Assembly: GCF_009758015.1 (NCBI RefSeq)
Contig: NZ_WSEL01000009.1
Coordinates: forward strand, 1,599,501-1,663,500
Source: Ramlibacter pinisoli
Lineage (GTDB): Bacteria; Pseudomonadota; Gammaproteobacteria; Burkholderiales; Burkholderiaceae_C
Length of the DNA: 64,000 nucleotides
Direction of reading: 5' to 3'
A program made the position numbers and the translations under genes. Positions within the stretch are counted from its first letter, which is position 1; each line of letters begins with the position of its first letter. This document shows, in pieces, positions 49,059-57,845 of this stretch. Below the pieces are notes generated by a model. The model was given only the letters and a program-made list of their open reading frames with translations. It ran no database searches and was not told the origin of the DNA.

Positions 49059-50450
49059 TCAGTGGCGGCGCCGCTCGGCCGACGCGATCTTCAGCTGCTG
49101 GCGGTACTTGGTGACGGTGCGCCGCGCGACCTGCAGGCCCTGCACCGAGAGCTGGCGCGCGATCTCGACGTCCGACAGCGGCTGCGCCGGCGCCTCGGCG
49201 GCAATCAGTTCCTGCATCAGCCCCCGGATCGCGGTGGGCGAGCACTCGCCGCCGCTGGCCGTGGCCAGCCCGCGCGAGAAGAAGTACTTCAGCTCGAAGA
49301 CACCGCAGGGCGTGGCCATGAACTTGTTGTTGGTCACGCGCGAGACCGTGGACTCGTGCACGCCGACCTCCTGCGCGATCTCGCGCAAGGCCAGCGGCTT
49401 CATCGCCATCGCGCCGTAGGCCAGGAAGCGGTGCTGCCGCTTCAGGATGGCCTGCGCCACCGCCAGGATGGTGGAAAAGCGCTGCTCCACGTTGCGCACC
49501 GTCCAGCGCGCCTCCTGCAGGTGGGCCCCCAGTTCGGCATGCTCGGCGTTGCGATGGCGCCGGAACAGCTCCGCATAACCGCGGTTGAGCCGCACCCTGG
49601 GCACCACGGCTTCGTTCAGCACCGCGGTCCACTGCCCGCGCACCTTGTGCACCAGCACGTCGGGCGTGACGTACTGGGTCTGCGGCGTGCCGTGGCGCCA
49701 GCCCGGGCGGGGATCGAGCCGGCGCAACGCCACGCACGCCTCCTCGGCCTGCGCCAGCGTCGCGTCCAGCCGGCGGGCGACCGCCGCCACGTCGTGGTGG
49801 GCCAGGCACTGCACGCAGTCGCGCAGGATGCGGGCGGCCAGCGCCCGGCGCGGCGGCGGCTCGATCAGCGGCAGCTGCAGCCGCAGGCACTCGACCACGT
49901 CGCGGGCGGCGACGCCCGGTTCCAGCGACTGCACGCGGCACAGGGCGATGGCCAGTTCGTCGCTGTCGGCGGGCGGATCGAGCGGGACCAGGGTGCCGAT
50001 GTCGGCCAGCGGCGCGCGCAGGTAGCCGTCGTCGTCCAGGGACTCGATGACCGCCGCGGCCAGCGCCCAGTCGCGCTCGGGCAGGTTCAGCAGGTTGAGC
50101 TGGCCGGTCAGGTAGTCCGCGAGCGACGAAGGCGCGGCGAGCGTGTCGAACACCCCGTCGCCGTCGACCATGCGCGAGCGGGCGATGGGCTCGGCGCCCC
50201 AGGAACTGCCGTCGGCCGGCGGCGCCGCCGCGTCGTCGGGGGCCTCAGCGTCGGGCGCCGCGGCCACCAGCGGCAGGTCGGCCACCGGCGCCGTCTCGTC
50301 GGCTTCGAGGAAGGGATTGTTGTCGAGCGCGTCGCGCACCGCCTGCGCGAAATCGAGCGATGACATCTGCAGCAACCGCACCGCGCGCTGCAGGCGCGGC
50401 GAAAGCGTGGGCTGGAGGGTCGAGGTGACCTGCAAGCTCAGGGAATGCAA
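49059..50450 (-). CDS. rpoN: RNA polymerase sigma-54 factor (RpoN paralogue), probable TTG start
   Basis: Sigma factor of 463 residues that directs polymerase to -24/-12 promoters and needs an AAA+ activator. The activator-interacting N-terminus is SLQVTSTLQPTLSPRLQRAV, followed by an acidic linker, the core-binding domain, the HTH (LREIAQEVGVHESTVSRVT) and a C-terminal RpoN box ARRTVTKYR. The TTG at 50450 is chosen because AGGAG lies 6 bases upstream and the protein start then aligns with RpoN; the open frame extends ~80 codons upstream as Arg-rich noise. The usual lptB and hpf neighbours are absent. A hybrid kinase and an NtrC-type activator follow divergently, which suggests a second, specialised RpoN. 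Confidence 0.88.
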   Translation of the reverse strand: MHSLSLQVTSTLQPTLSPRLQRAVRLLQMSSLDFAQAVRDALDNNPFLEADETAPVADLPLVAAAPDAEAPDDAAAPPADGSSWGAEPIARSRMVDGDGVFDTLAAPSSLADYLTGQLNLLNLPERDWALAAAVIESLDDDGYLRAPLADIGTLVPLDPPADSDELAIALCRVQSLEPGVAARDVVECLRLQLPLIEPPPRRALAARILRDCVQCLAHHDVAAVARRLDATLAQAEEACVALRRLDPRPGWRHGTPQTQYVTPDVLVHKVRGQWTAVLNEAVVPRVRLNRGYAELFRRHRNAEHAELGAHLQEARWTVRNVEQRFSTILAVAQAILKRQHRFLAYGAMAMKPLALREIAQEVGVHESTVSRVTNNKFMATPCGVFELKYFFSRGLATASGGECSPTAIRGLMQELIAAEAPAQPLSDVEIARQLSVQGLQVARRTVTKYRQQLKIASAERRRH

Positions 50451-50758
50451 TCGGATCTCCTGGCGCGACGGGCGCGCATGCGACGCAGCCGCAAAGGCCG
50501 TGCCGGTCGCGCTGCGGGTTGCCGGGCGGTCACCATTGAGACCGTCCGTCACAACGGCAGCCGCCGCAGGCGCGGCGCAAGTCCGACGACCGTGGCGGAA
50601 AGGCGCCAGGTGGCCGTCGATCCTGCGGAATGCCAGCCGGACCGATCGGCACTGACGGCAGGACTTGCAGCAAGAACGGCCGAGCACAGCGCGGCCGTGG
50701 AAACAGGATGTTGCCCAGCCCCCCGCCCGAACTGAGCGGGGTCTACTCTTGCCAGGTC
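50451..50758. promoter_or_regulatory. Intergenic control region between rpoN and the hybrid kinase
   Basis: This 308-base gap separates the divergent rpoN and kinase genes and should contain both promoters. I looked for GG-N10-GC sigma-54 elements and saw no convincing match. No hairpin or small gene stands out; open frames here are Arg-rich and lack ribosome sites. An in-frame ATG at 50708 could extend the kinase slightly. Confidence 0.35.
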
Positions 50759-53404
50759 ATGCGGAACTCCGCCGCGCCGTCCGTGGATCCCCTGGCCGCG
50801 CCGCCGGAACGCTACCGCCTGCTCGCGCCGCTGCGGCGCTACCTGGTGAGCGTGGTGGTCCTGGCGCTGCTGCCGCTCGCGGCGCTGCTGGCCTGGCAGA
50901 TCGTGCGCACGGCAGGCGACGAACAGGCGCAGATCGAGGGCGACCTCGCGCGCTCGGCGGCCGCGTTCGCGGCAGCGGTGGACAGCGAGATCCTGGCCTC
51001 GCTCGACGCCCTCACCGCGCTGTCGCACGCCGAGGCCCTGCGCCGCGACCTGCCGGCGGCCTTCGAGCGCCTGCTGCGCACGCGCCCGCCGACGCGCCGC
51101 GACTGGCAGGGCGTCTTCCTGGTCGACCCGCGCGGCCGCTTGCTGCTGGATTCCGGCGCGAACCGCGCGCCGATTGCCGACGCGTTGCCGGCGCTGCGCC
51201 AACGGGTGCTGGAGACCAGCCAGCCCGCCGTGTCGTCGGTGCTGGAAGGACCTGGCCGCGAGCTCGTGCTGCTGGCCGTGCCGGTTGCCCTGGACGACCA
51301 GACCGGGGTGCTGGGCGCGCGCCTGCCGGCCGCCACCTGGCAGCGCCTGGCGGGGGCGGCGGGGCGGCCGGAAGGCGGGTACGCGGTGTTGCACGACGCC
51401 CGCCAGCGCGTCATCGCCACCAGCCTGCCCGGCCCGCTGAAGCCGGGCGCCCAGTTGCCGCCCGGCCCCGTCGCCGCCTCCCGCGGCCGCCCGTTCGGCG
51501 TCGAGCGCACGGCCGGCCTCGACGGCAGCGAGGTCTATGCGGCCTGGCAGGTGGTGCGGTCCGCGCCGGGCTGGGGGGTGCAGATCATGGTGCCGGCCGC
51601 CCCCATCGTGGCCGCCCGCCAGCGCACCGTGGCGACCGCGCTGGCGGCCGGCGCCGGCAGCCTGCTGCTAGGGGCCTTGCTGGCCTCGCTCGCCGCGCGC
51701 CGGGTCACCCGACCGCTCAGGACGCTGGCGGCCGAAGGCCATGCGGGGCTGCCGGGCCCCATCGAGGTGCAGGAGATCGCCATGCTGCGCGACGCCCTCC
51801 AGGCGGCCTCGCTCAGCGATGCCCGCTCGCGCCGGGCGCTGGAAGAGGACATCGCGAAGCGGCGCCGCATCGAGGACGAACTGCTCGAGGCCCACCAGGT
51901 GCTGCAGGAGCAGCAACGCCTGATCGAGCTGACCCAGGAGGCCGGGCGGGTGGGCTTTTGCCAGTACCGGTTCGACACCGGCGAGCTGTTCTGGACCCAG
52001 GGCCACTGCAAGCTGTTCGGGCTCGACGGGCTGGACGGTGACGGCCTGGCTGCCTGGCTCGACCGCATCGGACCGGAGGATCGCGAGCGCGTGCGCGGCC
52101 TGCTGGACACCGCCTGTGCCGAACGGCACGACGCGCTGACGGTCGAGTACGCGGTGCCGCAGCCGGACGACACCGCCCGCTGGCTGTCCAGCCGGCTGCA
52201 GTTCGAATACGACGACGCCGGTGCGCCGCTGCAGTTCGCGGGCGTCTCGGTCGACATGACCGACCAGCGCGAAGCCGAGCTGCAGCGCGAGGAGCTCACC
52301 CGGCGCGAGGTGACGGCCCGGCGCGACGCCGAGGCGGCCAGCCGCGCGAAGGATGAACTCCTGGCCATGCTGGGCCATGAGCTGCGCAACCCGCTGGGTG
52401 CGATCTCGGCCGCCGCCGACGTGCTCGAGGCCGCACCGCCGGCCAGCAACAGTGCCGGCGAGGCCCGCGCCATCATCGGCCGGCAGGCGCGCAACCTGGC
52501 CCACATGGTCCACGAGCTGCTCGACGTCGGCCGTGCGATCACCGGCCAGCTCACGCTGGCGCGCCGCCCGGTCAACCTGGCCAGCGTGCTGGACCGGCTG
52601 CGTGGCACCCTGCAGGTGACCGGCGAATCCGGGGCCCACGAGCTGCACCTGGATGCGCAGGATGTCTGGGTCCACGGCGACGCCGTGCGCCTCGAACAGG
52701 TGCTGTCCAACCTGCTCGGCAATGCCCTGAAGTACACGCCGGCCGGCCGCCGGATCGACGTGACGATCCGCGCCGAGGGCGCCACGGCCGTGATCGAGGT
52801 ACGGGACACCGGCAGCGGCATTGCGCCGGCACTGCTGCCGCGCGTGTTCGACCTCTTCGTCCAGGGCGAACGCCCGCTCGACCGGCGTGCCGGCGGCCTG
52901 GGCATCGGCCTCACGCTGGTGCGCCGCGTGGTGGAACTGCACGGCGGCACCGTCGCGGCCACCAGCTCGCCCGAGGGCACCTGCTTCACGCTGCGCCTGC
53001 CGGCCATCGACCCGCCGTTGCAGCCGGAGGGCGACACCCTGCCGCCGGGACGGCGGCGCCGGGTGCTGGTGATCGACGACAACGCCGACGTGCTGGCGGC
53101 ACTGCGCAGCAAGCTCGAGCTCGACGGCCACAGCGTGAGCACGGCCGCCGACGGCATCGACGGGCTCAACCGCCTGCTGCGCCAGCAGCCCGAGGTGTCC
53201 ATCGTCGACATCGGCCTGCCCGGCCTCACCGGCTACGAACTGGCCCGCCATGCGCGCGCCGCGGGCTATGCGGGCCGCATGATCGCGCTGTCGGGCTACG
53301 GGCAGGAGCGCGACATCCACGATGCCCTGGTGGCGGGCTTCGACGCCTACCTCGTCAAGCCGGTGGAACGGGGCGAGCTGCGCGCCAGCCTCCGCGCGGC
53401 CTGA
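50759..53404 (+). CDS. Hybrid sensor histidine kinase (periplasmic sensor-PAS-HisKA-HATPase-REC)
   Basis: Kinase of 881 residues. A first membrane helix lies near 25-47 (YLVSVVVLALLPLAALLAW). A Cache-like periplasmic sensor of ~220 residues follows (GVFLVDPRGRLLLDSGA), and a second helix near 285-305. Next are a PAS domain (VGFCQYRFDTGELFWTQGH), HisKA with LAMLGHELRNPLG, an HATPase with NLLGNALKYTP and GLGIGLTLVRRVV, and a C-terminal receiver (VLVIDDNADVL; acceptor Asp in SIVDIGLPGLTG). It lies between the divergent rpoN and the NtrC-type regulator, 145 bases before the latter, and is the obvious phosphodonor for that regulator. Confidence 0.88.
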   Translation: MRNSAAPSVDPLAAPPERYRLLAPLRRYLVSVVVLALLPLAALLAWQIVRTAGDEQAQIEGDLARSAAAFAAAVDSEILASLDALTALSHAEALRRDLPAAFERLLRTRPPTRRDWQGVFLVDPRGRLLLDSGANRAPIADALPALRQRVLETSQPAVSSVLEGPGRELVLLAVPVALDDQTGVLGARLPAATWQRLAGAAGRPEGGYAVLHDARQRVIATSLPGPLKPGAQLPPGPVAASRGRPFGVERTAGLDGSEVYAAWQVVRSAPGWGVQIMVPAAPIVAARQRTVATALAAGAGSLLLGALLASLAARRVTRPLRTLAAEGHAGLPGPIEVQEIAMLRDALQAASLSDARSRRALEEDIAKRRRIEDELLEAHQVLQEQQRLIELTQEAGRVGFCQYRFDTGELFWTQGHCKLFGLDGLDGDGLAAWLDRIGPEDRERVRGLLDTACAERHDALTVEYAVPQPDDTARWLSSRLQFEYDDAGAPLQFAGVSVDMTDQREAELQREELTRREVTARRDAEAASRAKDELLAMLGHELRNPLGAISAAADVLEAAPPASNSAGEARAIIGRQARNLAHMVHELLDVGRAITGQLTLARRPVNLASVLDRLRGTLQVTGESGAHELHLDAQDVWVHGDAVRLEQVLSNLLGNALKYTPAGRRIDVTIRAEGATAVIEVRDTGSGIAPALLPRVFDLFVQGERPLDRRAGGLGIGLTLVRRVVELHGGTVAATSSPEGTCFTLRLPAIDPPLQPEGDTLPPGRRRRVLVIDDNADVLAALRSKLELDGHSVSTAADGIDGLNRLLRQQPEVSIVDIGLPGLTGYELARHARAAGYAGRMIALSGYGQERDIHDALVAGFDAYLVKPVERGELRASLRAA

Positions 53405-53549
53405 CCGCTGGGCTTCAGTGCGAGGGAGCTGATCTTTCTTCCAACGCATGCGTGCGGTTACACCACCGCAGGCCCATGCGCGCGAATAATCAGCCCGGCA
53501 TTTGCCCGCCCGCAGGCGGGAGGGAAGCAGGGGGAGGTTCAGGATTCCC

Positions 53550-54935
53550 ATGGCCCACGCACTGATCGTCGAAGACGACGTCGACGCCGCACGCATGATG
53601 GCGCAGCTGGTCGCGGCCGAAGGGTTCTCTGCAGCCACCGCGCAGTCGCTGCGCGAGGCGCGCCGCCAGATGGCCATGCAGCAACCCGACGTGGTCCTGC
53701 TCGACCTGCAGCTGCCCGATGGCAACGGCATGGCCCTGCTCGACGACGCCGACCTGATGGGCAACTCCGAAGTCGTGCTCATGACCGGCCACGCTACCCT
53801 GGAGACCTCGATCCAGGCGCTGCGCTACGGTGCCGCCGACTACCTGGTCAAGCCGGTCAGTGCGCGCCAGCTGCAGGGCATCCTGTCGCGGGTGATGAAG
53901 CCCTCGGTGCTGCAGGACGAGGTGCGCACGCTGCACGACGACCTGCGGCGCACCGGCCGCTTCGGCCACCTGGTGGGCACCTCGCCGGCGATGGAGCTGG
54001 TCTACGAGCAGGTCGCCCGCGTGGCCGGGACCTCGGTCACCGTCTTCGTCACCGGCGAGAGCGGAACCGGCAAGGAACTGGTGGCGCGCACCGTGCACGA
54101 CCTGAGCCGCCGGCGCGCCAAGCCCTTCCTGGCCGTCAACTGCGGCGCCATCTCGCCCAACCTGATCGAGAGCGAGATCTTCGGCCACGAGAAGGGCAGC
54201 TTCACCGGCGCCGAGCGCCAGCACCAGGGCTTCTTCGAGCGCGCGCACGGCGGCACCCTGTTCCTGGACGAGATCACCGAGATGCCGCTGGAGCTGCAGG
54301 TCAAGCTGCTGCGGGTGCTGGAGACTGGCACCCTGATGCGGGTGGGCTCGACGACCCCCCAGGAGACCGACGTGCGCGTGGTCGCCGCAGCGAACCGCGA
54401 CCCGGCGCAGGCGGTGTCGCAGGGCCGCTTCCGCGAGGACCTGCTGTACCGCCTGAACGTCTTCCCGATCGAGCTGCCCCCATTGCGCGAGCGGCCCGAC
54501 GACCTGCCGCTGCTGGTCACGCACTTCCTGCACGACATCGGACAGCGCGAAGGCGCCACCAAGCGCGTGACCCAGGCAGCGCTGGACCGGCTGGCGCAGT
54601 ACCGCTGGCCGGGCAACGTGCGCGAGTTGCGCAACGTGCTGCAGCGCGCCTGGGTGATGACCAGCGGGCCCGAGATCACCGACCAGTGGCTGCCCCGGAA
54701 CGTGCCGCTCACGGCAGGCGTGGCGGTGCCGGCGGTGGCGGCCCCGGCCCCGGGAGCCGCCGCCCCGGGAGCCGCCACCATCGAGGTGACGGTGGGCACG
54801 ACGCTGGCGGCGGTGGAACGCCAGGTGATCCTGGCAACCCTGAACTACTACGGCCACCACAAGGAGCGCACCGCCGCGGCTCTCGGCGTGTCGCTCAAGA
54901 CCCTGTACAACCGGCTGAAGGACTACGGCCTCTAG
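53550..54935 (+). CDS. Sigma-54-dependent response regulator (NtrC family)
   Basis: Activator of 461 residues. The receiver has acceptor Asp52 (VVLLDLQLPDGNG) and Lys in DYLVKPVSA. The AAA+ domain spans about 140-375: Walker A TGESGTGKELVAR, the sigma-54-contacting loop GSFTGA (usual form GAFTGA), Walker B GGTLFLDEITEMP and RWPGNVRELRN. The C-terminus, after an Ala/Pro linker, is a Fis-type HTH (AALGVSLKTLYNRLKDYGL). Ser for Ala in the loop is tolerated in the family. Encoded next to a sigma-54 paralogue and a hybrid kinase, it probably forms one circuit with them. Confidence 0.93.
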   Translation: MAHALIVEDDVDAARMMAQLVAAEGFSAATAQSLREARRQMAMQQPDVVLLDLQLPDGNGMALLDDADLMGNSEVVLMTGHATLETSIQALRYGAADYLVKPVSARQLQGILSRVMKPSVLQDEVRTLHDDLRRTGRFGHLVGTSPAMELVYEQVARVAGTSVTVFVTGESGTGKELVARTVHDLSRRRAKPFLAVNCGAISPNLIESEIFGHEKGSFTGAERQHQGFFERAHGGTLFLDEITEMPLELQVKLLRVLETGTLMRVGSTTPQETDVRVVAAANRDPAQAVSQGRFREDLLYRLNVFPIELPPLRERPDDLPLLVTHFLHDIGQREGATKRVTQAALDRLAQYRWPGNVRELRNVLQRAWVMTSGPEITDQWLPRNVPLTAGVAVPAVAAPAPGAAAPGAATIEVTVGTTLAAVERQVILATLNYYGHHKERTAAALGVSLKTLYNRLKDYGL

Positions 54936-55117
54936 TGCGCGCGGACGCCACCGGACACCACCGGGTCCTTGCCGATCGCTTCTTTTTCATCCGGATGCAG
55001 ACCGCACAAGGTTTGGGCGCGCCTGCGGATGGGCACGCAGGCAGTGGGGCCGGGCACGCCCGTTGCCAATCTTCGGGCTCCGACAACGTTCATCCAACCG
55101 GAAAGGACAGGCATCCC

Positions 55118-55348
55118 ATGGCTTCGCAAGACTCCACCCCCCAGAAGCAGGACACCTCGGGCTCCGGCCCGCGTCGCAGCCTGCGTGGCTTCGCGGCGAT
55201 GGACCCGCAGCGCCAGCGCGAGATCGCCAGTCTCGGCGGACGTGCCGCCCACCAGAGCGGGCATGCCCACGAATTCACCACCGAGGAGGCCCGTGCCGCC
55301 GGCAAGAAGCGGCACGCGGCACGCAGTGGCGCCGACAGCCCGCGCTGA
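55118..55348 (+). CDS. KGG-type stress-induced small protein
   Basis: Hydrophilic protein of 76 residues, probably disordered. It carries KGG/con-10-like repeats: RGFAAMDPQRQREIASLGG and RAAHQSGHAHEFTTEEARAAG, followed by KKRHAAR. Family members (GsiB- and con-10-like) accumulate in starvation, osmotic or desiccation stress. AAAGGA precedes the ATG. A second protein of the same type is encoded at 57377 on the other side of ku, which suggests a stress-survival island. Confidence 0.82.
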   Translation: MASQDSTPQKQDTSGSGPRRSLRGFAAMDPQRQREIASLGGRAAHQSGHAHEFTTEEARAAGKKRHAARSGADSPR

Positions 55349-55455
55349 AGCCGGCCTCACCGTCGAGCTGTAGGACACGGCGGCGGTCGGCCACCCCTCC
55401 CCGCCGACACGGCGCTGCCTGCATCCGTTCCACGATATGGCGCAGGCAGGATCCG

Positions 55456-55761
55456 ATGACCACCGAGACCCACTCCGACCCGCTCGCCCCGTTGCACGAG
55501 GCGAGTCGGGCGCTGTGGCTCGCGACGCTGTCGCTGATGGCCGCGTTCATGCAGACGCAGGCGCCGGCGCACCGCGTGCTGATGGCGCGCCGCATCGCCC
55601 GCAACTTCGAGACGCTGCACCAGCAGGAATGCTTCTCGCCCGATTGCCGGCGGCGCTTCGCCCGCCTGGGCGCGCGCTGGCAGGCACAGGCCGACCGGCT
55701 GCACGCCGGTACCGCACCGTCGCGCTGGACCACGCTGCTGCACCGGCTCGGGCTACGGTGA
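55456..55761 (+). CDS. Hypothetical protein (101 aa)
   Basis: I do not recognise this protein. It has a hydrophobic middle (ALWLATLSLMAAFMQTQAP), then a helical region with AHRVLMARRIARNFETL and two cysteines (ECFSPDCRRRF) that might bind metal or form a disulfide. The C-terminus is basic and Trp-containing. AGGA precedes the ATG. It lies between the first KGG gene and ku, reading in the same direction. Its composition recalls small helical stress proteins, but no function can be assigned. Confidence 0.5.
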   Translation: MTTETHSDPLAPLHEASRALWLATLSLMAAFMQTQAPAHRVLMARRIARNFETLHQQECFSPDCRRRFARLGARWQAQADRLHAGTAPSRWTTLLHRLGLR

Positions 55762-55866
55762 GCGCGGCGCGACTGTGCGCACGCACCTACACCACGCGGC
55801 GCGTGGTGCCGACAAGCGCGCGGGCGCGCGAACTGCAGACTTCGCCTTCCACCTGAACCCCGCACG

Positions 55867-56799
55867 ATGGCGAAGACCAAAGGCATGGCCCCCACCTCCA
55901 CGCGCGCGCTGTGGAAGGGTGCCATCACGTTCGGCCTGGTCCACATCCCGATCGGCCTGTATTCCGCCACTGCGGAGAGCGGCGTCGACTTCGACTGGCT
56001 CGACCGCCGCACCATGGACCCGGTGGGCTACAAGCGCATCAACAAGAAGACCGGCAAGGACATCGACAAGGCCGACATCGTCAAGGGCGTGAAGTGGCAG
56101 GGCGACGAGTACGTCGTGGTCAGTGCGGAGGAGATCGCCAAGGCCTATCCGCGCACCACCCAGACGATCGAGATCGAGGCCTTCGTCGACGCCGACGAGG
56201 TGCCCTTCGTCTACCTCGAGCGGCCCTACTACGTCGGTCCCGTGAACAAGGGCGACAAGGTCTACGCGTTGCTGCGCGAGGCACTGAAGCAGACCAACAA
56301 GGTCGGGATCGCCAAGGTGGTGATCCAGACCAGGCAGCACCTGGCGGTGGTGATCCCGTGCGGGCCGGCGCTGGTGCTGAACCTGTTGCGCTGGGGCGGC
56401 GAGATCCGCTCCTGGGAGGACCTGCGGCTGCCGCCCGCGGACGCCAAGTCGGCGGGCGTCAAGGAAGCCGAACTGACCATGGCCAAGCAGCTGATCGAGG
56501 GCATGACGGCGCACTGGAGCGCCGACGATTTCCGCGATTCGTTCAAGGACGAGATCATGAAGCTGGTCGAGTCCAAGGCCAAGGCAGGTGACACGGCCGA
56601 GGTGACCAAGGTCGAGCCCGCCACGCCGGCCGGCGGCGCCGACGTCATCGATCTCACCGAACTGCTCAGGCGCAGCCTGCGGGGCGGCAAGGACGCCGCT
56701 GCGCCCGCACCGGCCGTGGCACGCAAGCCGGCCGCCCGCAAGACCGCCACCCCCAAGAAGGCGGCACCCGCCAAGTCGCGCGCCAAGCGCGCCGCCTGA
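55867..56799 (+). CDS. ku: Ku protein, non-homologous end joining
   Basis: Bacterial Ku of 310 residues that binds DNA ends as a homodimer and recruits LigD. The core beta-barrel domain (about 10-255) begins with LWKGAITFGLVHIPIGLYSA; FDWLDRRTMDPVGYKRINK, PFVYLERPYYVGP and RGG-like LLRWGGEIRS are characteristic. The C-terminal ~50 residues are a Lys/Ala/Pro-rich tail (ARKPAARKTATPKKAAPAK), a known feature that affects DNA binding. No ligD is in the window; it may be encoded elsewhere. The neighbours are small stress proteins, consistent with repair after desiccation or in stationary phase. Confidence 0.95.
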   Translation: MAKTKGMAPTSTRALWKGAITFGLVHIPIGLYSATAESGVDFDWLDRRTMDPVGYKRINKKTGKDIDKADIVKGVKWQGDEYVVVSAEEIAKAYPRTTQTIEIEAFVDADEVPFVYLERPYYVGPVNKGDKVYALLREALKQTNKVGIAKVVIQTRQHLAVVIPCGPALVLNLLRWGGEIRSWEDLRLPPADAKSAGVKEAELTMAKQLIEGMTAHWSADDFRDSFKDEIMKLVESKAKAGDTAEVTKVEPATPAGGADVIDLTELLRRSLRGGKDAAAPAPAVARKPAARKTATPKKAAPAKSRAKRAA

Positions 56800-56801
56800 C
56801 C

Positions 56802-57299
56802 GTGCAGCCCCTGCTCTACCACGCGCTCTGGGTTGCCGCGGCGCTGGCGCTGATCGCGCTGGCCAGCGCCCTGATCGCGCGCCGCCTGCGCTGGAGCGAC
56901 CTGCGCCGCGCCACGGCGGAGCAGGCGCTGGACGCGCTGGCACGCTATTCGGAGTGGCTCGCGCTGCAGCGCCGCACGGCGCTCTTCCAGGGCGACCGGG
57001 CGGCGGGGAGCTCTCCCTTGGCGGAGGTGCGCCGGGCCCAGCAGGCGTGCTTCCCCGAGCTGGCCGCCGCCCTGGTGCCCCTGCTGGAGGTGCATGCGCG
57101 CATCCTCGATTTCCTGTGGCAGCAGCAGCTGCTGCGCACCCGCGACCCCGAGGCCTGGCTGGAGTCGGACCACGACGCCCGCTTCATGGCCCTGTGGGCC
57201 GACCAGCGGCTGGCCGTGCACGGACTGGCCGAACGGCTGCGCCGGGCGGCCGGCGAGGGCCTGGTGGACGCGGAACCCGAGTCCGTCTTCCCGGCCTAG
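56802..57299 (+). CDS. Hypothetical membrane-anchored protein (165 aa, GTG start)
   Basis: I do not recognise the family. An N-terminal helix (LWVAAALALIALASALIARR) anchors the protein; the rest is a cytoplasmic helical domain (LARYSEWLALQRRTALFQG; AALVPLLEVHARILDFLW). The GTG start lies 2 bases after the ku stop, so it is probably cotranscribed and may be translationally coupled with ku. A role with Ku is possible only by proximity. Confidence 0.55.
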   Translation: MQPLLYHALWVAAALALIALASALIARRLRWSDLRRATAEQALDALARYSEWLALQRRTALFQGDRAAGSSPLAEVRRAQQACFPELAAALVPLLEVHARILDFLWQQQLLRTRDPEAWLESDHDARFMALWADQRLAVHGLAERLRRAAGEGLVDAEPESVFPA

Positions 57300-57311
57300 G
57301 GGTGCCCCATG

Positions 57312-57333
57312 AAAAAACCCCGGGAGACCGGGG
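57312..57333 (-). terminator. Rho-independent terminator of the leftward KGG gene
   Basis: On the minus strand the stem CCCCGG-TCTC-CCGGGG is followed by six T, 44 bases after the end of the gene at 57377. The stem would also halt the rightward transcript less efficiently, as no T-run follows on that side. Confidence 0.85.
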
Positions 57334-57376
57334 CTTCTGCTGTCTCGCGACCAGCGACCCAGGCGGGCCGCCGGGA

Positions 57377-57604
57377 TCAGGCGCTCGGGCCTTCGCTGGA
57401 CGGGGTGGAGCGGGCTTCGGCGGCGCGGCGGGTGCGCACCTCGACGCTGCGACGGGCAGCCGCCCGGGCCTCCTCGCGCGAGAACTGGTGGGCGCGGCCG
57501 GCTGCATGGGCAGTGCGGCCACCGAGGGCTGCCACCTGCTTCATCTTCTCGGCGTCGAGAAGGGCGAAACCGCGCTTGCGAGGGGTATCCGAAGGCTGGG
57601 TCAT
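57377..57604 (-). CDS. Second KGG-type stress-induced small protein
   Basis: Hydrophilic protein of 75 residues related to the one at 55118. The repeats are RKRGFALLDAEKMKQVAALGG and RTAHAAGRAHQFSREEARAA, split here at the glycine pair, followed by a basic tail. AGGAG lies 7 bases before the ATG at 57604. It is transcribed leftward from the region shared with the DksA-type gene and ends at a clear terminator. Function by family: protection in starvation or desiccation, mechanism unknown. Confidence 0.8.
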   Translation of the reverse strand: MTQPSDTPRKRGFALLDAEKMKQVAALGGRTAHAAGRAHQFSREEARAAARRSVEVRTRRAAEARSTPSSEGPSA

Positions 57605-57845
57605 GGTTGGCTCCTGGGTGAAGAAAAGAGGTACCCCATCCTTGGCCAAGCTCAGCGGGGGTCGTGTAGGACAAAGCCCCATGCGGTCGTCGGCAGCCGT
57701 CGCCAGGTCGTCGGAAGGCCCGCGCGGGCCGGCGGGAGTAAGTCCTTCGACTGATGAGCTCGTTCCGGCGACAGCCCCAGGGCCCTCGGTAACAACCCGG
57801 TACCTTGGTCTGCTGGCGGGGCGCCAAACGCGCAAGAATGGTCCG
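57605..57845. promoter_or_regulatory. Divergent intergenic region between the KGG gene and the DksA/TraR-type gene
   Basis: This 241-base gap holds the promoters of two divergent stress-type genes. Nothing else stands out: no tRNA, no hairpin with a T-run, no open frame with a ribosome site. Confidence 0.4.

Noticed and set aside
50451-50687. Eighty-codon N-terminal extension of the sigma-54 frame
   Set aside because: Arg- and Ala-rich with no match to region I; the TTG with AGGAG gives the expected N-terminus.
53405-53549. Sigma-54 promoter before the NtrC-type gene
   Set aside because: GGCA and TTTGC occur near 53497-53506 but without the required GG-N10-GC spacing.
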